Shown: one piece after another, positions 18,663 through 27,083 of the stretch | Layout of the letters: each line of letters opens with the position of its first letter | Numbering within the stretch: the first letter of the stretch is position 1 | Assembly: GCA_963719285.1 (NCBI GenBank) | Contig: CAVRBO010000004.1 | Location: 62,001-126,000, forward strand | Length of the DNA stretch: 64,000 bases | Direction of reading: 5' to 3' | From: C-114 sp963719285 | GTDB lineage: Bacteria; Chloroflexota; Limnocylindria; Limnocylindrales; CSP1-4 | The notes under the pieces: generated by a model | Database searches by the model: none | What the model was told of the DNA's origin: nothing | The model's input: the letters and a program-made list of their open reading frames with translations, nothing else | Program-made: the position numbers and the translations under genes

Positions 18663-19367
18663 GTGCACATCGTGGTCGGCCGGCGCGTATCGGAGGTCGA
18701 AGTCGGCCGGATCCTGGAGATGGCGGCCGGCCACCGGCGGACCGTGGTGGATCTCGGAACGGGCGATGGGCGGGCCGTCATCGTCGAGGCCGCAGCCGAC
18801 CCCGAGGCGCTCGTGATCGGCATCGACGCCGATGCCCGGACGATGGCCGAGCGCTCTCGCCGGGCCGCCGCCGCACCGACCAAGGGCGGCAGTCCGAACG
18901 CGCTGTTCGTCGCCTCCGGGGTGGAGCTGCTGCCCGCGGAGCTCGACGGCATCGCGGACCGCGTCACGGTGCGCTTCCCGTGGGGCTCGCTGCTGCGCGG
19001 GGCGATCGGCGTGGATCGCGCCGTGGCAGGCTCGATCGCGAGGCTGGTCGGGGAAGCGGGGACGCTCGAGCTGGCGCTCTCGATCGTCGAGCACGACCGG
19101 CTGGGGGTGCGCGACCCGGGCACGGATGGAGCGCCGGCCGGGACGACGACCGACGCCGCGTTCGCGCGCCTCGGCCGGCCGTTCGACGAGAGCGACATCG
19201 AGCGGATCCGGGTGGTGTTCGGCACGCTCGGGCTCCACCTCACCGGCGTCGAGGCCATGGATCGCGAGGCGGTCGCGGCGTATGGATCGAGCTGGGCCAG
19301 GCGGTTGCGCGTCGGCCGGGACCGACCAGCCTGGCGGGTGACCCTGACCCGCGGGCCGTCGGAGTAG
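18663..19367 (+). CDS. KamB/NpmA-like 16S rRNA (adenine-N1) methyltransferase
   Basis: SAM-dependent methyltransferase of 234 residues. SAM motif VVDLGTGDGRAVI, then NALFVASGVELLPAELDGIA, RVTVRFPWGSLLRGAI and, near the end, YGSSWARRLRVGRDRPAW. The FPWGSLLRG segment and the late SSWxxRL carry the two tryptophans that hold the flipped A1408 in KamB and NpmA. Those enzymes methylate 16S A1408 at N1 and give aminoglycoside resistance. The host is not evidently an antibiotic producer and no resistance genes are nearby, so a housekeeping or intrinsic-resistance role is possible. Divergent from the nucleoside hydrolase. Confidence 0.8.
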   Translation: MHIVVGRRVSEVEVGRILEMAAGHRRTVVDLGTGDGRAVIVEAAADPEALVIGIDADARTMAERSRRAAAAPTKGGSPNALFVASGVELLPAELDGIADRVTVRFPWGSLLRGAIGVDRAVAGSIARLVGEAGTLELALSIVEHDRLGVRDPGTDGAPAGTTTDAAFARLGRPFDESDIERIRVVFGTLGLHLTGVEAMDREAVAAYGSSWARRLRVGRDRPAWRVTLTRGPSE

Positions 19368-19378
19368 TCGCCGGCCCG

Positions 19379-19384
19379 TACACT
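19379..19384 (+). promoter_or_regulatory. -10 element, probable leaderless start
   Basis: TACACT, then seven bases, then ATG 19392 of the GrpB-PurK gene; no Shine-Dalgarno. Confidence 0.5.
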
Positions 19385-19391
19385 CCGGTCC

Positions 19392-21155
19392 ATGGTCGAG
19401 GCCAGCCTGCCCTTCGTGCCGTACCCGGCCACGCCGCTCGTCGTCGTCGACTTCGACCCGCGTTGGACCGAGGCGGCCGCCCGCGTCGGGGCGATCGTCA
19501 CGGCGCGTCGACCGGACGTCACGGTCCACCATATCGGGAGCACGGCCGTGGCGGGCCTGGCCGCCAAGCCCGTCCTCGACATCGGGATCGACGCCGGTGA
19601 CGCGGTCCCGGCCGACCTCCTGGTCGACCTGGCCGCGCTGGGATTCGTCCGCCACGTCGCGCCCGGCGCGTTCCCCGATACCCGGCCGCTGTTCCTGGGC
19701 GGGATCGAGATGGACGACGGGACCGTCTTCAAGATCCATCTCCACGTCATGCCACGGGTGGGCCGATACGGGCGGGATCTGCCCCGGCACCTCGCCTTCC
19801 GCGACGCGCTCCGGGCGGACCCGGCGAAGCGCGAACGGTACGCGGCGGTGAAGCGGGGCATCGTGGCGGCCGGCGTCGAGTCCGGCCGGAGCTACTCGAT
19901 GCACAAGACGATCTTCATCCGGGACCTGCTCGCGGAGATCGGCGAGGGCGACGAGCCGCTCACGCCCGGCTCCACGATCGGCATCCTGGGCGGCGGCCAG
20001 CTCGGACGGATGCTGGCGATGGCCGCCCGGCGGATGGGCTACCGGGTGGCGGTCCTGGATCCGGATCCCTCGTGTCCGGCCGCCGGTGTCGCCGACCGGA
20101 TCGTCGTCGGCGGCTACGGGGATCTGGCCGCCGCTCGGGAGATGGCCGCGGGCTGCGACGTCGTGACCTACGAGCTCGAGCACGTCGATGCCGACGTCGT
20201 GGCCGAACTCGACGCCGGATGGGACGTGCGGCCGAGCGTGCACGCCCTCCGGATGACCCAGGATCGCCTGGCCGAGCGCGCGTTCCTGGTCGAGACGGGG
20301 GCGCCGGTGGCGCCCTGGCGGGCGGTCCGCACGCTCGACGACCTGCGCCGGGCCGCCGGGGAGCTTCGCGAGGAGGCCGGCGACGCGCGGGCGGCGCTCC
20401 GCCTCAAGGCGGCCATCGGTGGGTATGACGGCCGCAGCCAGGTCCGGCTGGCACCGGCCGCGGGTTCGAACCCCGGCTCCGAGCTGTCGGCGGGGTATGC
20501 GGCGCTCGAGGGGACGGCCGCGAACGGCCTGCTGGTCGAGCTGGAGCTGGACTTCACGTGCGAGCTTTCGGCGATCGTCGCCCGGGGCGCCGACGGGCTC
20601 AGCCATGCCTTTCCGGTCGCCCGGAACCGGCACGACGCCGGGATCCTCATCGAATTGGTGGCCCCGGCTCCGCCGCCGGTCGATCCCGCGACGGTCAAGG
20701 AAGCGCATGCACTGGCGTCCCGCCTGGCGATGGAGCTGGACCTCGTCGGCACGCTGACCGTGGAGCTGTTCCTCATGCCCGATCGATCCCTCGTCGTCAA
20801 TGAGCTCGCCCCGCGCGTCCACAACAGCGGGCACTGGACGATCGAGGGCGCGGCGACCGATCAGTTCGAGCAGCACGTCCGCGCGCTCGCGGGCCTTCCG
20901 CTCGGCGCGACGGACCTCCGCGGAGCGGCCGCCATGGTGAACCTGCTCGGGTCCGGCCCGCGCCGCGCCGCCCGCCTGGCCGGTCTGGTCAAGGCTCTGG
21001 AGGACCCGGCCGTGCACCTTCACGTCTACGATAAGCGCGAGGTCTTCGAGCGCCGCAAGATGGGCCACGTCACGGTGGTCGCCGGGGCCTCGGATGAAGC
21101 GCTGGCACGGGCGCGGGCGGCGGTCGAGGCGTTGCACTGGGAGGGCGATTCGTGA
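19392..21155 (+). CDS. purK: GrpB-PurK fusion: 5-(carboxyamino)imidazole ribonucleotide synthase
   Basis: 587 residues in one frame. Residues ~1-185 are a GrpB/UPF0157 domain (nucleotidyltransferase fold: HHIGSTAVAGLAAKPVLDIG, then FKIHLHVMP). Residues ~195-580 are PurK, an ATP-grasp enzyme converting AIR, bicarbonate and ATP to N5-CAIR in purine synthesis: IGILGGGQLGRMLAMAA, VVTYELEHVDADVV, VVNELAPRVHNSGHWTIEG. The junction is a short linker (GEGDEPLTPGS). The two domains are not normally fused; no frameshift is needed. The PurK stop overlaps the purE start (GTGA). Whether the GrpB half is catalytic is unknown. Confidence 0.92.
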   Translation: MVEASLPFVPYPATPLVVVDFDPRWTEAAARVGAIVTARRPDVTVHHIGSTAVAGLAAKPVLDIGIDAGDAVPADLLVDLAALGFVRHVAPGAFPDTRPLFLGGIEMDDGTVFKIHLHVMPRVGRYGRDLPRHLAFRDALRADPAKRERYAAVKRGIVAAGVESGRSYSMHKTIFIRDLLAEIGEGDEPLTPGSTIGILGGGQLGRMLAMAARRMGYRVAVLDPDPSCPAAGVADRIVVGGYGDLAAAREMAAGCDVVTYELEHVDADVVAELDAGWDVRPSVHALRMTQDRLAERAFLVETGAPVAPWRAVRTLDDLRRAAGELREEAGDARAALRLKAAIGGYDGRSQVRLAPAAGSNPGSELSAGYAALEGTAANGLLVELELDFTCELSAIVARGADGLSHAFPVARNRHDAGILIELVAPAPPPVDPATVKEAHALASRLAMELDLVGTLTVELFLMPDRSLVVNELAPRVHNSGHWTIEGAATDQFEQHVRALAGLPLGATDLRGAAAMVNLLGSGPRRAARLAGLVKALEDPAVHLHVYDKREVFERRKMGHVTVVAGASDEALARARAAVEALHWEGDS

Positions 21156-21652
21156 CGGACGCGGCGGGACCCGTGGTCGGGGTCATCGGCGGGAGCCGGT
21201 CGGACTTCCCGGTCCTCGAGAAGGCCTGCGCGGTCCTGGCCGAGCTCGACGTGCCGTCCGAGCTGCGGGTCGTGTCGGCCCATCGGTCCCCGGCGTGGAT
21301 GACGCTCTACGCGACGTCGGCGGCGGAACGCGGCGTGCGGGTGATCATCGCCGGCGCGGGTGGGGCCGCGCACCTGCCAGGGATGGTCGCGGCCCAGACG
21401 CTCCTGCCGGTCATCGGCGTCCCGATCCCGCTCTCGACCCTCGACGGCCTGGACTCCCTGCTCTCGATCGTGCAGATGCCCCGCGGCGTGCCGGTCGCCA
21501 CGGTCGCCATCGGCAGCGCCGAGAACGCCGCCCTCCTCGCCGCGCGCATCCTCGCCCTCGACGACGCGGCACTCAGGGATCGCCTGGCCGCCTATCGCGA
21601 CCGGTTGGAGCGGATGGTGCTGGACGACCCCTCGAACGCCGGGGCCCCGTAG
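21152..21652 (+). CDS. purE: PurE, N5-CAIR mutase
   Basis: Converts N5-CAIR from PurK to CAIR. 166 residues. GGSRSDFPVLEKACAVL, VVSAHRSP and AGAGGAAHLPGMVAAQT are the family signatures around the active-site serine and histidine. GTG start overlaps the PurK stop, so the two are coupled. The last ~20 residues are variable. Confidence 0.95.
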   Translation: MTDAAGPVVGVIGGSRSDFPVLEKACAVLAELDVPSELRVVSAHRSPAWMTLYATSAAERGVRVIIAGAGGAAHLPGMVAAQTLLPVIGVPIPLSTLDGLDSLLSIVQMPRGVPVATVAIGSAENAALLAARILALDDAALRDRLAAYRDRLERMVLDDPSNAGAP

Positions 21653-21686
21653 CCTCTTCGCGCTGGTCGGGGCCTGCCTCGCCGGG

Positions 21687-22259
21687 TCAGGCGCCCGCGC
21701 CGGCCGTCATGTCCGGTCCATCCGCCGCGACGTTCCGACGGGCCGAGCGCGAGGGCCGGACGGTCGTCATGAGCCATGTCCATGAACTCGACAGGAGGCC
21801 CATCAGGATGATGCCGGCCACCCCGATGGCCACGACGCCGATGAGGTCCAGGCGGGTGTTCTCGGTGTACGTGCCGCCCAGGAGCGACAGGGCGCCGTAC
21901 GTGCCCATGGCGATGCCGACGAGCGAGATCGAGATCACGCCCGAGACGGACCACCAGTAGCGGGCGCGGAGCGCCCAGGCCGTGAACACGACGGCGACGC
22001 CGACGACGGCCCAGACGAGGGACTCCGAGCGACCCGGCTCGGGGCCGCCGGCCTGGCTGAGCGCATAGCCCTCGAGGGCGGCGCCGAGCGCGAGCAGGAA
22101 CACGACGATCGCGTTGGCGCTGGCCGGGGCGCGCATGCCGTGGCGACGCGATGGCTGACCGCCGGCCAGCATCGCCCGCAACGCCGCGTCGGCGTCGTTC
22201 TGGGCGGTCGTCCTGGGCGTGGCCGACGTGGTCGGGTCGATCATGGGATCGGGGGCCAT
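21687..22259 (-). CDS. Four-helix membrane protein of unknown function
   Basis: 190 residues from ATG 22259 (GGAGGG five bases upstream). A hydrophilic Thr/Ala-rich N-terminus of ~50 residues is followed by about four hydrophobic segments, e.g. AIVVFLLALGAALEGYALS and IGVVAIGVAGIILMGLLSSS, and a short basic tail. No family recognised. Divergent from another small membrane protein gene with about 145 bases between starts; converges on purE. Confidence 0.7.
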   Translation of the reverse strand: MAPDPMIDPTTSATPRTTAQNDADAALRAMLAGGQPSRRHGMRAPASANAIVVFLLALGAALEGYALSQAGGPEPGRSESLVWAVVGVAVVFTAWALRARYWWSVSGVISISLVGIAMGTYGALSLLGGTYTENTRLDLIGVVAIGVAGIILMGLLSSSWTWLMTTVRPSRSARRNVAADGPDMTAGAGA

Positions 22260-22393
22260 GGGTCCCTCCGGGCTGGGGCGCGCCGGGAATGGCGACTCGG
22301 TGCAGTGTCGTCCCCCATCGGTCCCGGTCGCAATCCCCCGCGAGTCCCATGGACCCCCACCCCGGGTCCGGCGTCCGCCCGCCCGCCCGGACG

Positions 22394-22399
22394 TACACT
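22394..22399 (+). promoter_or_regulatory. -10 element, probable leaderless start
   Basis: TACACT, then six bases, then ATG 22406; no Shine-Dalgarno. Confidence 0.5.
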
Positions 22400-22405
22400 C
22401 GGGGC

Positions 22406-22864
22406 ATGGGCGAGCAGCAGGCGGGCCGGCGACCCGGCGGGATGGACGATCCGCGCTGGGAGCCGGGCATGCCGGTGCTCGACCGGCAGCCGGTCCACGG
22501 GCGACCGACCCTGGCCCAGCTCGCCGCGATGACGCCACGGTCCGTGCCGGAGACGGCCCCGACACCGCTCCAACGCCAGTGGATCAACCTCTCGGCGATC
22601 GCGCTCGTGCTCGGCGTGATCGCGATCTCGGCGCTCGAACTCGGCTCGTCGCTCGGCAGTCCGCTGGTCAAGCTGTGCGTGGCGATCGGCGGCCCGATCC
22701 TCCTGCTCACGACCGGCGACGCGACCCTCCGGATCGCCCGGTCGGCCCGGGCGTGGATGGCCGTGGACGCCGGTCGGGGCTGGTTCCGCGTCGCCTGGGT
22801 GCTCGCCTCGTGCGTGCTCCTGGTGCTGATCGCCGGGACGACGATCGTGGTGCTCCGGGCGTGA
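22406..22864 (+). CDS. Small membrane protein of unknown function
   Basis: 152 residues. A polar N-terminal half (about 65 residues, Pro/Arg/Gln-rich) is followed by three hydrophobic segments (LSAIALVLGVIAISALELG; LVKLCVAIGGPILLLTTG; VAWVLASCVLLVLIAGTTIV). No recognised domain. Ends 16 bases before the NUDIX gene on the same strand, so co-transcription is likely. Confidence 0.65.
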   Translation: MGEQQAGRRPGGMDDPRWEPGMPVLDRQPVHGRPTLAQLAAMTPRSVPETAPTPLQRQWINLSAIALVLGVIAISALELGSSLGSPLVKLCVAIGGPILLLTTGDATLRIARSARAWMAVDAGRGWFRVAWVLASCVLLVLIAGTTIVVLRA

Positions 22865-22880
22865 CCATGGCCCGCGTCCC

Positions 22881-23501
22881 GTGACCGATCCCGCGCAGCC
22901 CACCTACCCGCCGGGGCCGGATGGGCGCTCCACGGACATCCCGTCGGGCCTGGGCGTCCCCGGCTGGCTCGCCGCTCATCTCAACCACTGCTCCCGTTGC
23001 GGGGCGCGCCTTCGGTTCGGCCCGGTCGCCGGCGAGGACAGGGAGCGCCTCGCCTGCGACAGCTGCGGCTACATCGCCTACGTGAACCCGCGGCTGGTGG
23101 TCACGGCGATCCCGGTCACCGATGAGGGCGATGTCGTCCTCCTCCGTCGGGGCATCGAACCGGCCTACGGATCGTGGGCCCAGCCCGGCGGCTTCCTCGA
23201 AGTCGACGAGACGATCAACCAGGCCGCGATCCGAGAGACGTTCGAGGAGACCGGGCTCATCGTCGAACCGGGCGAGATCGTCGGGCTCTACTCGCGCCTG
23301 GAAGCGGCCGTCGTGGCGATCGTGTTCGAGGCGCGGATCGTGGGTGGCACCGCCCGCACGAGCCCCGAGGCGCTGGAAGTCCGCGCCTTCGCGCCGGCCG
23401 CCATCCCATGGTCCGGGATCGAGCTCACGACGAGCCGCTGGGCGCTCCGCGACTGGATCCGGTCGCGCCATCCGGAGCTGGATCCTGCGGACCCCGCCTG
23501 A
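22881..23501 (+). CDS. Zinc-ribbon NUDIX hydrolase
   Basis: 206 residues. An N-terminal zinc ribbon (HCSRCGARL ... CDSCGYIAY) precedes a NUDIX domain whose box is intact: GGFLEVDETINQAAIRETFE then ETGLI, matching G-x5-E-x7-REUxEExGU. The zinc ribbon plus NUDIX architecture occurs in NudC-like NAD pyrophosphatases and in ADP-ribose hydrolases, but the NudC SQPWPFPxS motif is not visible, so the substrate is open. GTG start 22881. Confidence 0.88.
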   Translation: MTDPAQPTYPPGPDGRSTDIPSGLGVPGWLAAHLNHCSRCGARLRFGPVAGEDRERLACDSCGYIAYVNPRLVVTAIPVTDEGDVVLLRRGIEPAYGSWAQPGGFLEVDETINQAAIRETFEETGLIVEPGEIVGLYSRLEAAVVAIVFEARIVGGTARTSPEALEVRAFAPAAIPWSGIELTTSRWALRDWIRSRHPELDPADPA

Positions 23502-23642
23502 GGCGGCCGCCCGAGACACCCGTTTCTCAGGAATCGTTCGGTGGCCGGCGTCACGGTCGCACGGTCAGCTTCGTCACAGGCACGACCGCGACGCTGGGAC
23601 GTCCGTTCCGCCCGTGGTAGCAGGAAGGGTTCGGGGCTCCGC

Positions 23643-23750
23643 ATGGAACTTCACCCGCTCGATCGATGGTTCGTCCGGCCGGTGCGCGACTGGCGCGAAC
23701 GCGCGCTCATCCGCCGCCGGCTCCGCAGGTACGTGGCTATCCGTCGCTGA
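23643..23750 (+). CDS. Possible 35-residue Arg-rich peptide
   Basis: ATG 23643 to TGA 23750, with a GGAAGG-like site about 12 bases upstream. The peptide is strongly basic (RDWRERALIRRRLRRYVAIR). It lies alone between the NUDIX gene and two hairpins, and its stop precedes the first hairpin by 40 bases, consistent with a short transcript. No homology can be claimed. Confidence 0.3.
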   Translation: MELHPLDRWFVRPVRDWRERALIRRRLRRYVAIRR

Positions 23751-23790
23751 CGCCCACCCCTCCAGTCCCCACCGCCATCCCGCGCGATCG

Positions 23791-23820
23791 ACGCCCCCGA
23801 AGCCTCCTCCTCGGGGGCGT
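23791..23820 (+). terminator. Hairpin, terminator-like
   Basis: ACGCCCCCGA (23791-23800) pairs perfectly with TCGGGGGCGT (23811-23820) around a 10-base loop. No T run follows. It ends transcription from the NUDIX/small-ORF side most plausibly. Confidence 0.55.
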
Positions 23821-23846
23821 CAGATCGTCCAGGCCCATGAATCGAA

Positions 23847-23876
23847 GAACGGGCGACCGTCGCCGGTCGCCCGTTC
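23847..23876 (-). terminator. Hairpin, terminator-like
   Basis: GAACGGGCGACC (23847-23858) and GGTCGCCCGTTC (23865-23876) are perfect 12-base arms around a 6-base loop, 14 bases beyond the stop of the small acidic protein gene on the minus strand. Read on that strand it is followed by TTCGATTC rather than a long U tract. Confidence 0.6.
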
Positions 23877-23890
23877 GCTGTGCTTGCGGG

Positions 23891-24250
23891 TCAGAACAGG
23901 TCCGTCACCGCGTCCCAGGCGGCTTCCGCGCCGTCCGCGATCGCGCTCCCGGCGGCTTCCGCGCCGTCCGCGATCGCGCTCCCGGCGGCCTCGGCGGTCC
24001 CGACGGCGAAATCGCCGATCGCGGCGGCCCCGTCCCCGATGGCCTCGAGGTGGTCGCCCTTGTCCCACTCGGCGCCGGCGTCGTCCCAGTGCTCGGCAGC
24101 GGCCGAAGCCCGGTCCGGATCCGCATCGACCGCCGCGGACGACCACTTGTCGCTGGCGCCGGTCGCTTCGTCGATCTGGGTCCCGATCTCGTAGCCCGTC
24201 TCGAACGCCTCGACGACCTTGCCGCCGGCCTCGTACGCCTCTTCGACCAT
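23891..24250 (-). CDS. Small acidic Ala-rich repeat protein, unknown
   Basis: 119 residues from ATG 24250, with AAGGAGG six bases upstream. Very acidic, Ala/Gly/Asp/Glu-rich, no cysteine and no signal peptide. Near the C-terminus an 11-residue unit, AGSAIADGAEA, is repeated exactly, with degenerate copies on each side (AVGTAEA; AWDAVTDLF). The pattern suggests amphipathic helices. Followed by a strong hairpin. No recognised family; could be a stress/desiccation-type protein, but that is only a guess from composition. Confidence 0.7.
   Translation of the reverse strand: MVEEAYEAGGKVVEAFETGYEIGTQIDEATGASDKWSSAAVDADPDRASAAAEHWDDAGAEWDKGDHLEAIGDGAAAIGDFAVGTAEAAGSAIADGAEAAGSAIADGAEAAWDAVTDLF
23921..23986. 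repeat. Two exact 33-bp tandem copies
   Basis: Units 23921-23953 and 23954-23986 are identical, in frame with the small acidic protein gene, and each encodes 11 residues. A recent duplication is likely, since neighbouring degenerate copies have diverged. Confidence 0.85.
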
Positions 24251-24435
24251 GTCGTGCCTCCTTGGCGTCCTCACATGGGAGCGCGGTCCGAGGACGGACG
24301 CGTTTCCTCGTTCCGGTGAGCGCCCCTCCCGTGCGGGAGGCCCGCATGATAGGCCGCCCGTCCACCCCGATGGTGTCGGCCCGGCGACAACCAGACGCGT
24401 CGGCTTGCCGACCGTTGCAGGTGCCCGGCCGGCGC

Positions 24436-25914
24436 TCAGCTCAGGTCGACGAAGACGTTCTTGATCTCCGTGTACAGGTCGAGCGCATGCATCCCCAGTT
24501 CGCGGCCGATGCCCGACATCTTGTAGCCGCCGAATGGCGCCTCGGTGTGGACGGAGCTGTTGGTGTTCACCGACAGGACCCCGGCCTGGACGCCTTTCGC
24601 GGTCCGCAGTGCCTTCTTGATGTCGCTGCTCCAGATCGAGCCGGACAGGCCGTATGGCGTCGCATTGGCGAGGCGGACCGCTTCCTCCTCGGTGTCGAAC
24701 GGGATGACGGTCACGACCGGGCCGAAGATCTCCTCGGCCGCGATGCGCATCCCGTTGTCGACGTGGTCGAAGATCGTCGGCATGAGGTAGGCGCCGCCGG
24801 CCAGGGCCGGGTCCTCCGGTGTGGTCCCACCCACCACGATCGTGGCGCCCTCGCGCTGGCCGATCTCGATGTAGTCCATGACCCGCTCTCGCTGCTTGAA
24901 GCTGACGAGCGTGCCGACTTCGGTCGCCTCGTCCGACGGGAGCCCGACCTTGATCTTGCGGGTCGCCGCCGTCAGGAGCTCGACGGCCTGATCGTGGATG
25001 GAGCGCTCGACGAAGATCCGGCTCCGGGCGCAGCAGTCCTGGCCCGTGTTGTCGAACACCGCGTACGGTGACGATGCCGCCCAGGCCTCGATGTCGGCGT
25101 CGGCGAACACGATGTTCGGGCTCTTGCCGCCGAGCTCGAGGCTGATCTTCTTCACGTTGCCGGAGGCCAGGCGCATGATCTCCTGGCCGGTCGTGGTCTC
25201 GCCCGTGAACGCGACCTTGCCGATGCCCGGATGGGCCGCGATGCTCGCGCCGGCCGTGCCTCCAGGCCCGGTGACGACGTTGAGGATGCCGGCCGGGATC
25301 CCGGCCTCCAGGGCGAGCTCGCCGAGCCGGATCGCCGTCAGCGGGGAGTAGCTGGCCGGTTTCAGGATGCAGGCGTTGCCCGCCGCGAGGGCCGGCGCCA
25401 CCTTCCAGCTGGCCATGAGGATCGGGAAGTTCCAGGGCACGATCAGCCCGACGACGCCGATCGGCTCGCGCAGGGTGAAGTCGAGGCCGGGCTTGGAGAC
25501 CGGGATCGTCTCGCCGAAGACCTTGTTGGCCGCGCCGGCGTAGTAGTCGAACACGAGGCTCGCCCCGGTGACCTCGCCCCGTGCGCCGGAGATCGGCTTG
25601 CCGACGTTCCGGCTCTCGAGCTGGGCGAGCTCTTCGGTGTGCGCCTTGATGAGCGCCGCGAACTTCGCGAGGGTACGGCCACGCTTCCCGGCCGCCCAGT
25701 TCGCCCAGCCCTTCGGGTCCTCGAAGGCCGTCCGGGCCGCCGCCACCGCCCGGTCGACATCCTCTCGCCCGCCCATCGGCGCCCGGGCGATGACCTGCCC
25801 ATCGGCGGGATTGACGACGTCGAAGGTCTGGCCGTCCGCGGCGTCGACGCGTTGTCCACCCACGATCATCTGGACCGCGCTGATGCCGCTCGTCGTCTCG
25901 TGCCCGGTCGTCAT
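24436..25914 (-). CDS. NAD(P)-dependent aldehyde dehydrogenase (betaine/aminobutyraldehyde type)
   Basis: 492 residues, full-length ALDH. Cofactor/catalytic motifs: PWNFPILMASWKVAPAL, the general-base Glu in LELGGKSPNIVFADAD, the catalytic cysteine in FDNTGQDCCARSR, and the C-terminal EAPFGGYKMSGIGRELG. The overall pattern is closest to betaine-aldehyde and gamma-aminobutyraldehyde dehydrogenases. The amine-type ligase and permease 3-6 kb away, and the sarcosine operon further on, make an amino-aldehyde substrate plausible (inference). Confidence 0.93.
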   Translation of the reverse strand: MTTGHETTSGISAVQMIVGGQRVDAADGQTFDVVNPADGQVIARAPMGGREDVDRAVAAARTAFEDPKGWANWAAGKRGRTLAKFAALIKAHTEELAQLESRNVGKPISGARGEVTGASLVFDYYAGAANKVFGETIPVSKPGLDFTLREPIGVVGLIVPWNFPILMASWKVAPALAAGNACILKPASYSPLTAIRLGELALEAGIPAGILNVVTGPGGTAGASIAAHPGIGKVAFTGETTTGQEIMRLASGNVKKISLELGGKSPNIVFADADIEAWAASSPYAVFDNTGQDCCARSRIFVERSIHDQAVELLTAATRKIKVGLPSDEATEVGTLVSFKQRERVMDYIEIGQREGATIVVGGTTPEDPALAGGAYLMPTIFDHVDNGMRIAAEEIFGPVVTVIPFDTEEEAVRLANATPYGLSGSIWSSDIKKALRTAKGVQAGVLSVNTNSSVHTEAPFGGYKMSGIGRELGMHALDLYTEIKNVFVDLS

Positions 25915-26024
25915 GGGGTCTCCTCGTGGAGGGCGGTGGACGCCGCCCGAGGGACTGGGATGTGCCTCGATGATACGCGCTGCCGGGCGGGCGGCCGCCT
26001 CCCGGCGGGTGCCAGAATGCGTTC

Positions 26025-27065
26025 GTGGGTCCTTCTCCTGTCCGTGGCGCCGCCCGCAGGCCGGTCTCGGGTCTCGGTCCGTCGATCGGGTGGAGGCACG
26101 TCCGGGTGTTCGTCCTCATCGTGGTGGGGGCGATCGCGATCGGGACCGCCGGCTACGTGGTCTTCGAAGGCTGGTCGTTCAGCGACGCGCTGTTCATGAC
26201 GATCTCGACCCTGGCGACCGTGGGATTCGGGGAGGTCCGCTCGCTCGACGAGACCGGGCGGGCGTGGACGATCGTGCTCATCTTCTCGGGCGTCGGGATC
26301 ATCTTCGGGACCATCGGGATCGTGGCCGAGACCATCGTCAACGAGGTCTCCAGCAGCCGACGGGAGGCGAAACGCATGGCAGACACGATCGCGGCGCTGC
26401 GCGACCACTACGTCCTGTGTGGGTACGGGCGGGTCGGCTCGACGGTCGCGCGGGAGCTGCTCCACGGCGGCCAGCGGGTCGTCGTGATCGATGTCGAGGC
26501 CGGCTCGCTCGACCGGGCTCGCCACGACGGTCACCTCATCGTCGAGGGCGACGCGACCGACGACGCCACGCTCCGACTGGCCGGTATCGAGCACGCCCGG
26601 GGGCTCATCACGACCATCGATTCGGATGCGCTGAACGTGTACGTGACGCTGTCGGCCCGGGCGCTCAACCCGTCGATCTTCCTCGTGGGCCGCGCGAACG
26701 CCGCGGGGAGCGAGGCGAAGGTGCTCCAGGCCGGCGCGGATCGGGTCGTCTCGCCGTACACGATGGCCGGTCGGCGGATCGCGGAACTGGCACTCCGGCC
26801 GCGGGTGGCCGACTTCATCGACGCGGCCCTGTCCCATGGGGAACTCGCGTTCTCCATGGAGGAGATCGAGGTCCGGCCGGGAGGACCGATCGAGGGACGT
26901 ACCGTCGCCGACCTGCGCCAGGATGGGATCTTCGCCCTGGCCGTCGTCACCGGCCCACGGGCCTACGAGGCGAACCCGCCCGACGACCGGCGGCTCGCCG
27001 GCGGGGAGAGCCTGGTCGTGTCGGGCTCATCGGACGTGCTCAAGCGACTCCGCGAGCGCGCCTGA
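26025..27065 (+). CDS. Two-TM potassium channel with RCK (TrkA) domains
   Basis: 346 residues. TM1 (VFVLIVVGAIAIGTAGYVVF), a pore loop with TISTLATVGFGE, TM2 (WTIVLIFSGVGIIFGTIGIV), then an RCK-N Rossmann domain (HYVLCGYGRVGSTVARELL, with VVVIDVEA) and an RCK-C/TrkA-C domain. The filter reads TVGFGE where TVGYGD is usual; Phe and Glu occur in some prokaryotic channels. GTG 26025 follows a CAGAAT -10-like box by six bases. Divergent from the aldehyde dehydrogenase. Confidence 0.93.
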   Translation: MGPSPVRGAARRPVSGLGPSIGWRHVRVFVLIVVGAIAIGTAGYVVFEGWSFSDALFMTISTLATVGFGEVRSLDETGRAWTIVLIFSGVGIIFGTIGIVAETIVNEVSSSRREAKRMADTIAALRDHYVLCGYGRVGSTVARELLHGGQRVVVIDVEAGSLDRARHDGHLIVEGDATDDATLRLAGIEHARGLITTIDSDALNVYVTLSARALNPSIFLVGRANAAGSEAKVLQAGADRVVSPYTMAGRRIAELALRPRVADFIDAALSHGELAFSMEEIEVRPGGPIEGRTVADLRQDGIFALAVVTGPRAYEANPPDDRRLAGGESLVVSGSSDVLKRLRERA

Positions 27066-27083
27066 CCGACCACACGGCGGACG

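Noticed and set aside
20455..20480. tRNA T-arm-like GGTTCGAACCCC
   Set aside because: It lies in frame inside purK (AAGSNPGSELS), with no cloverleaf arms or acceptor stem around it.
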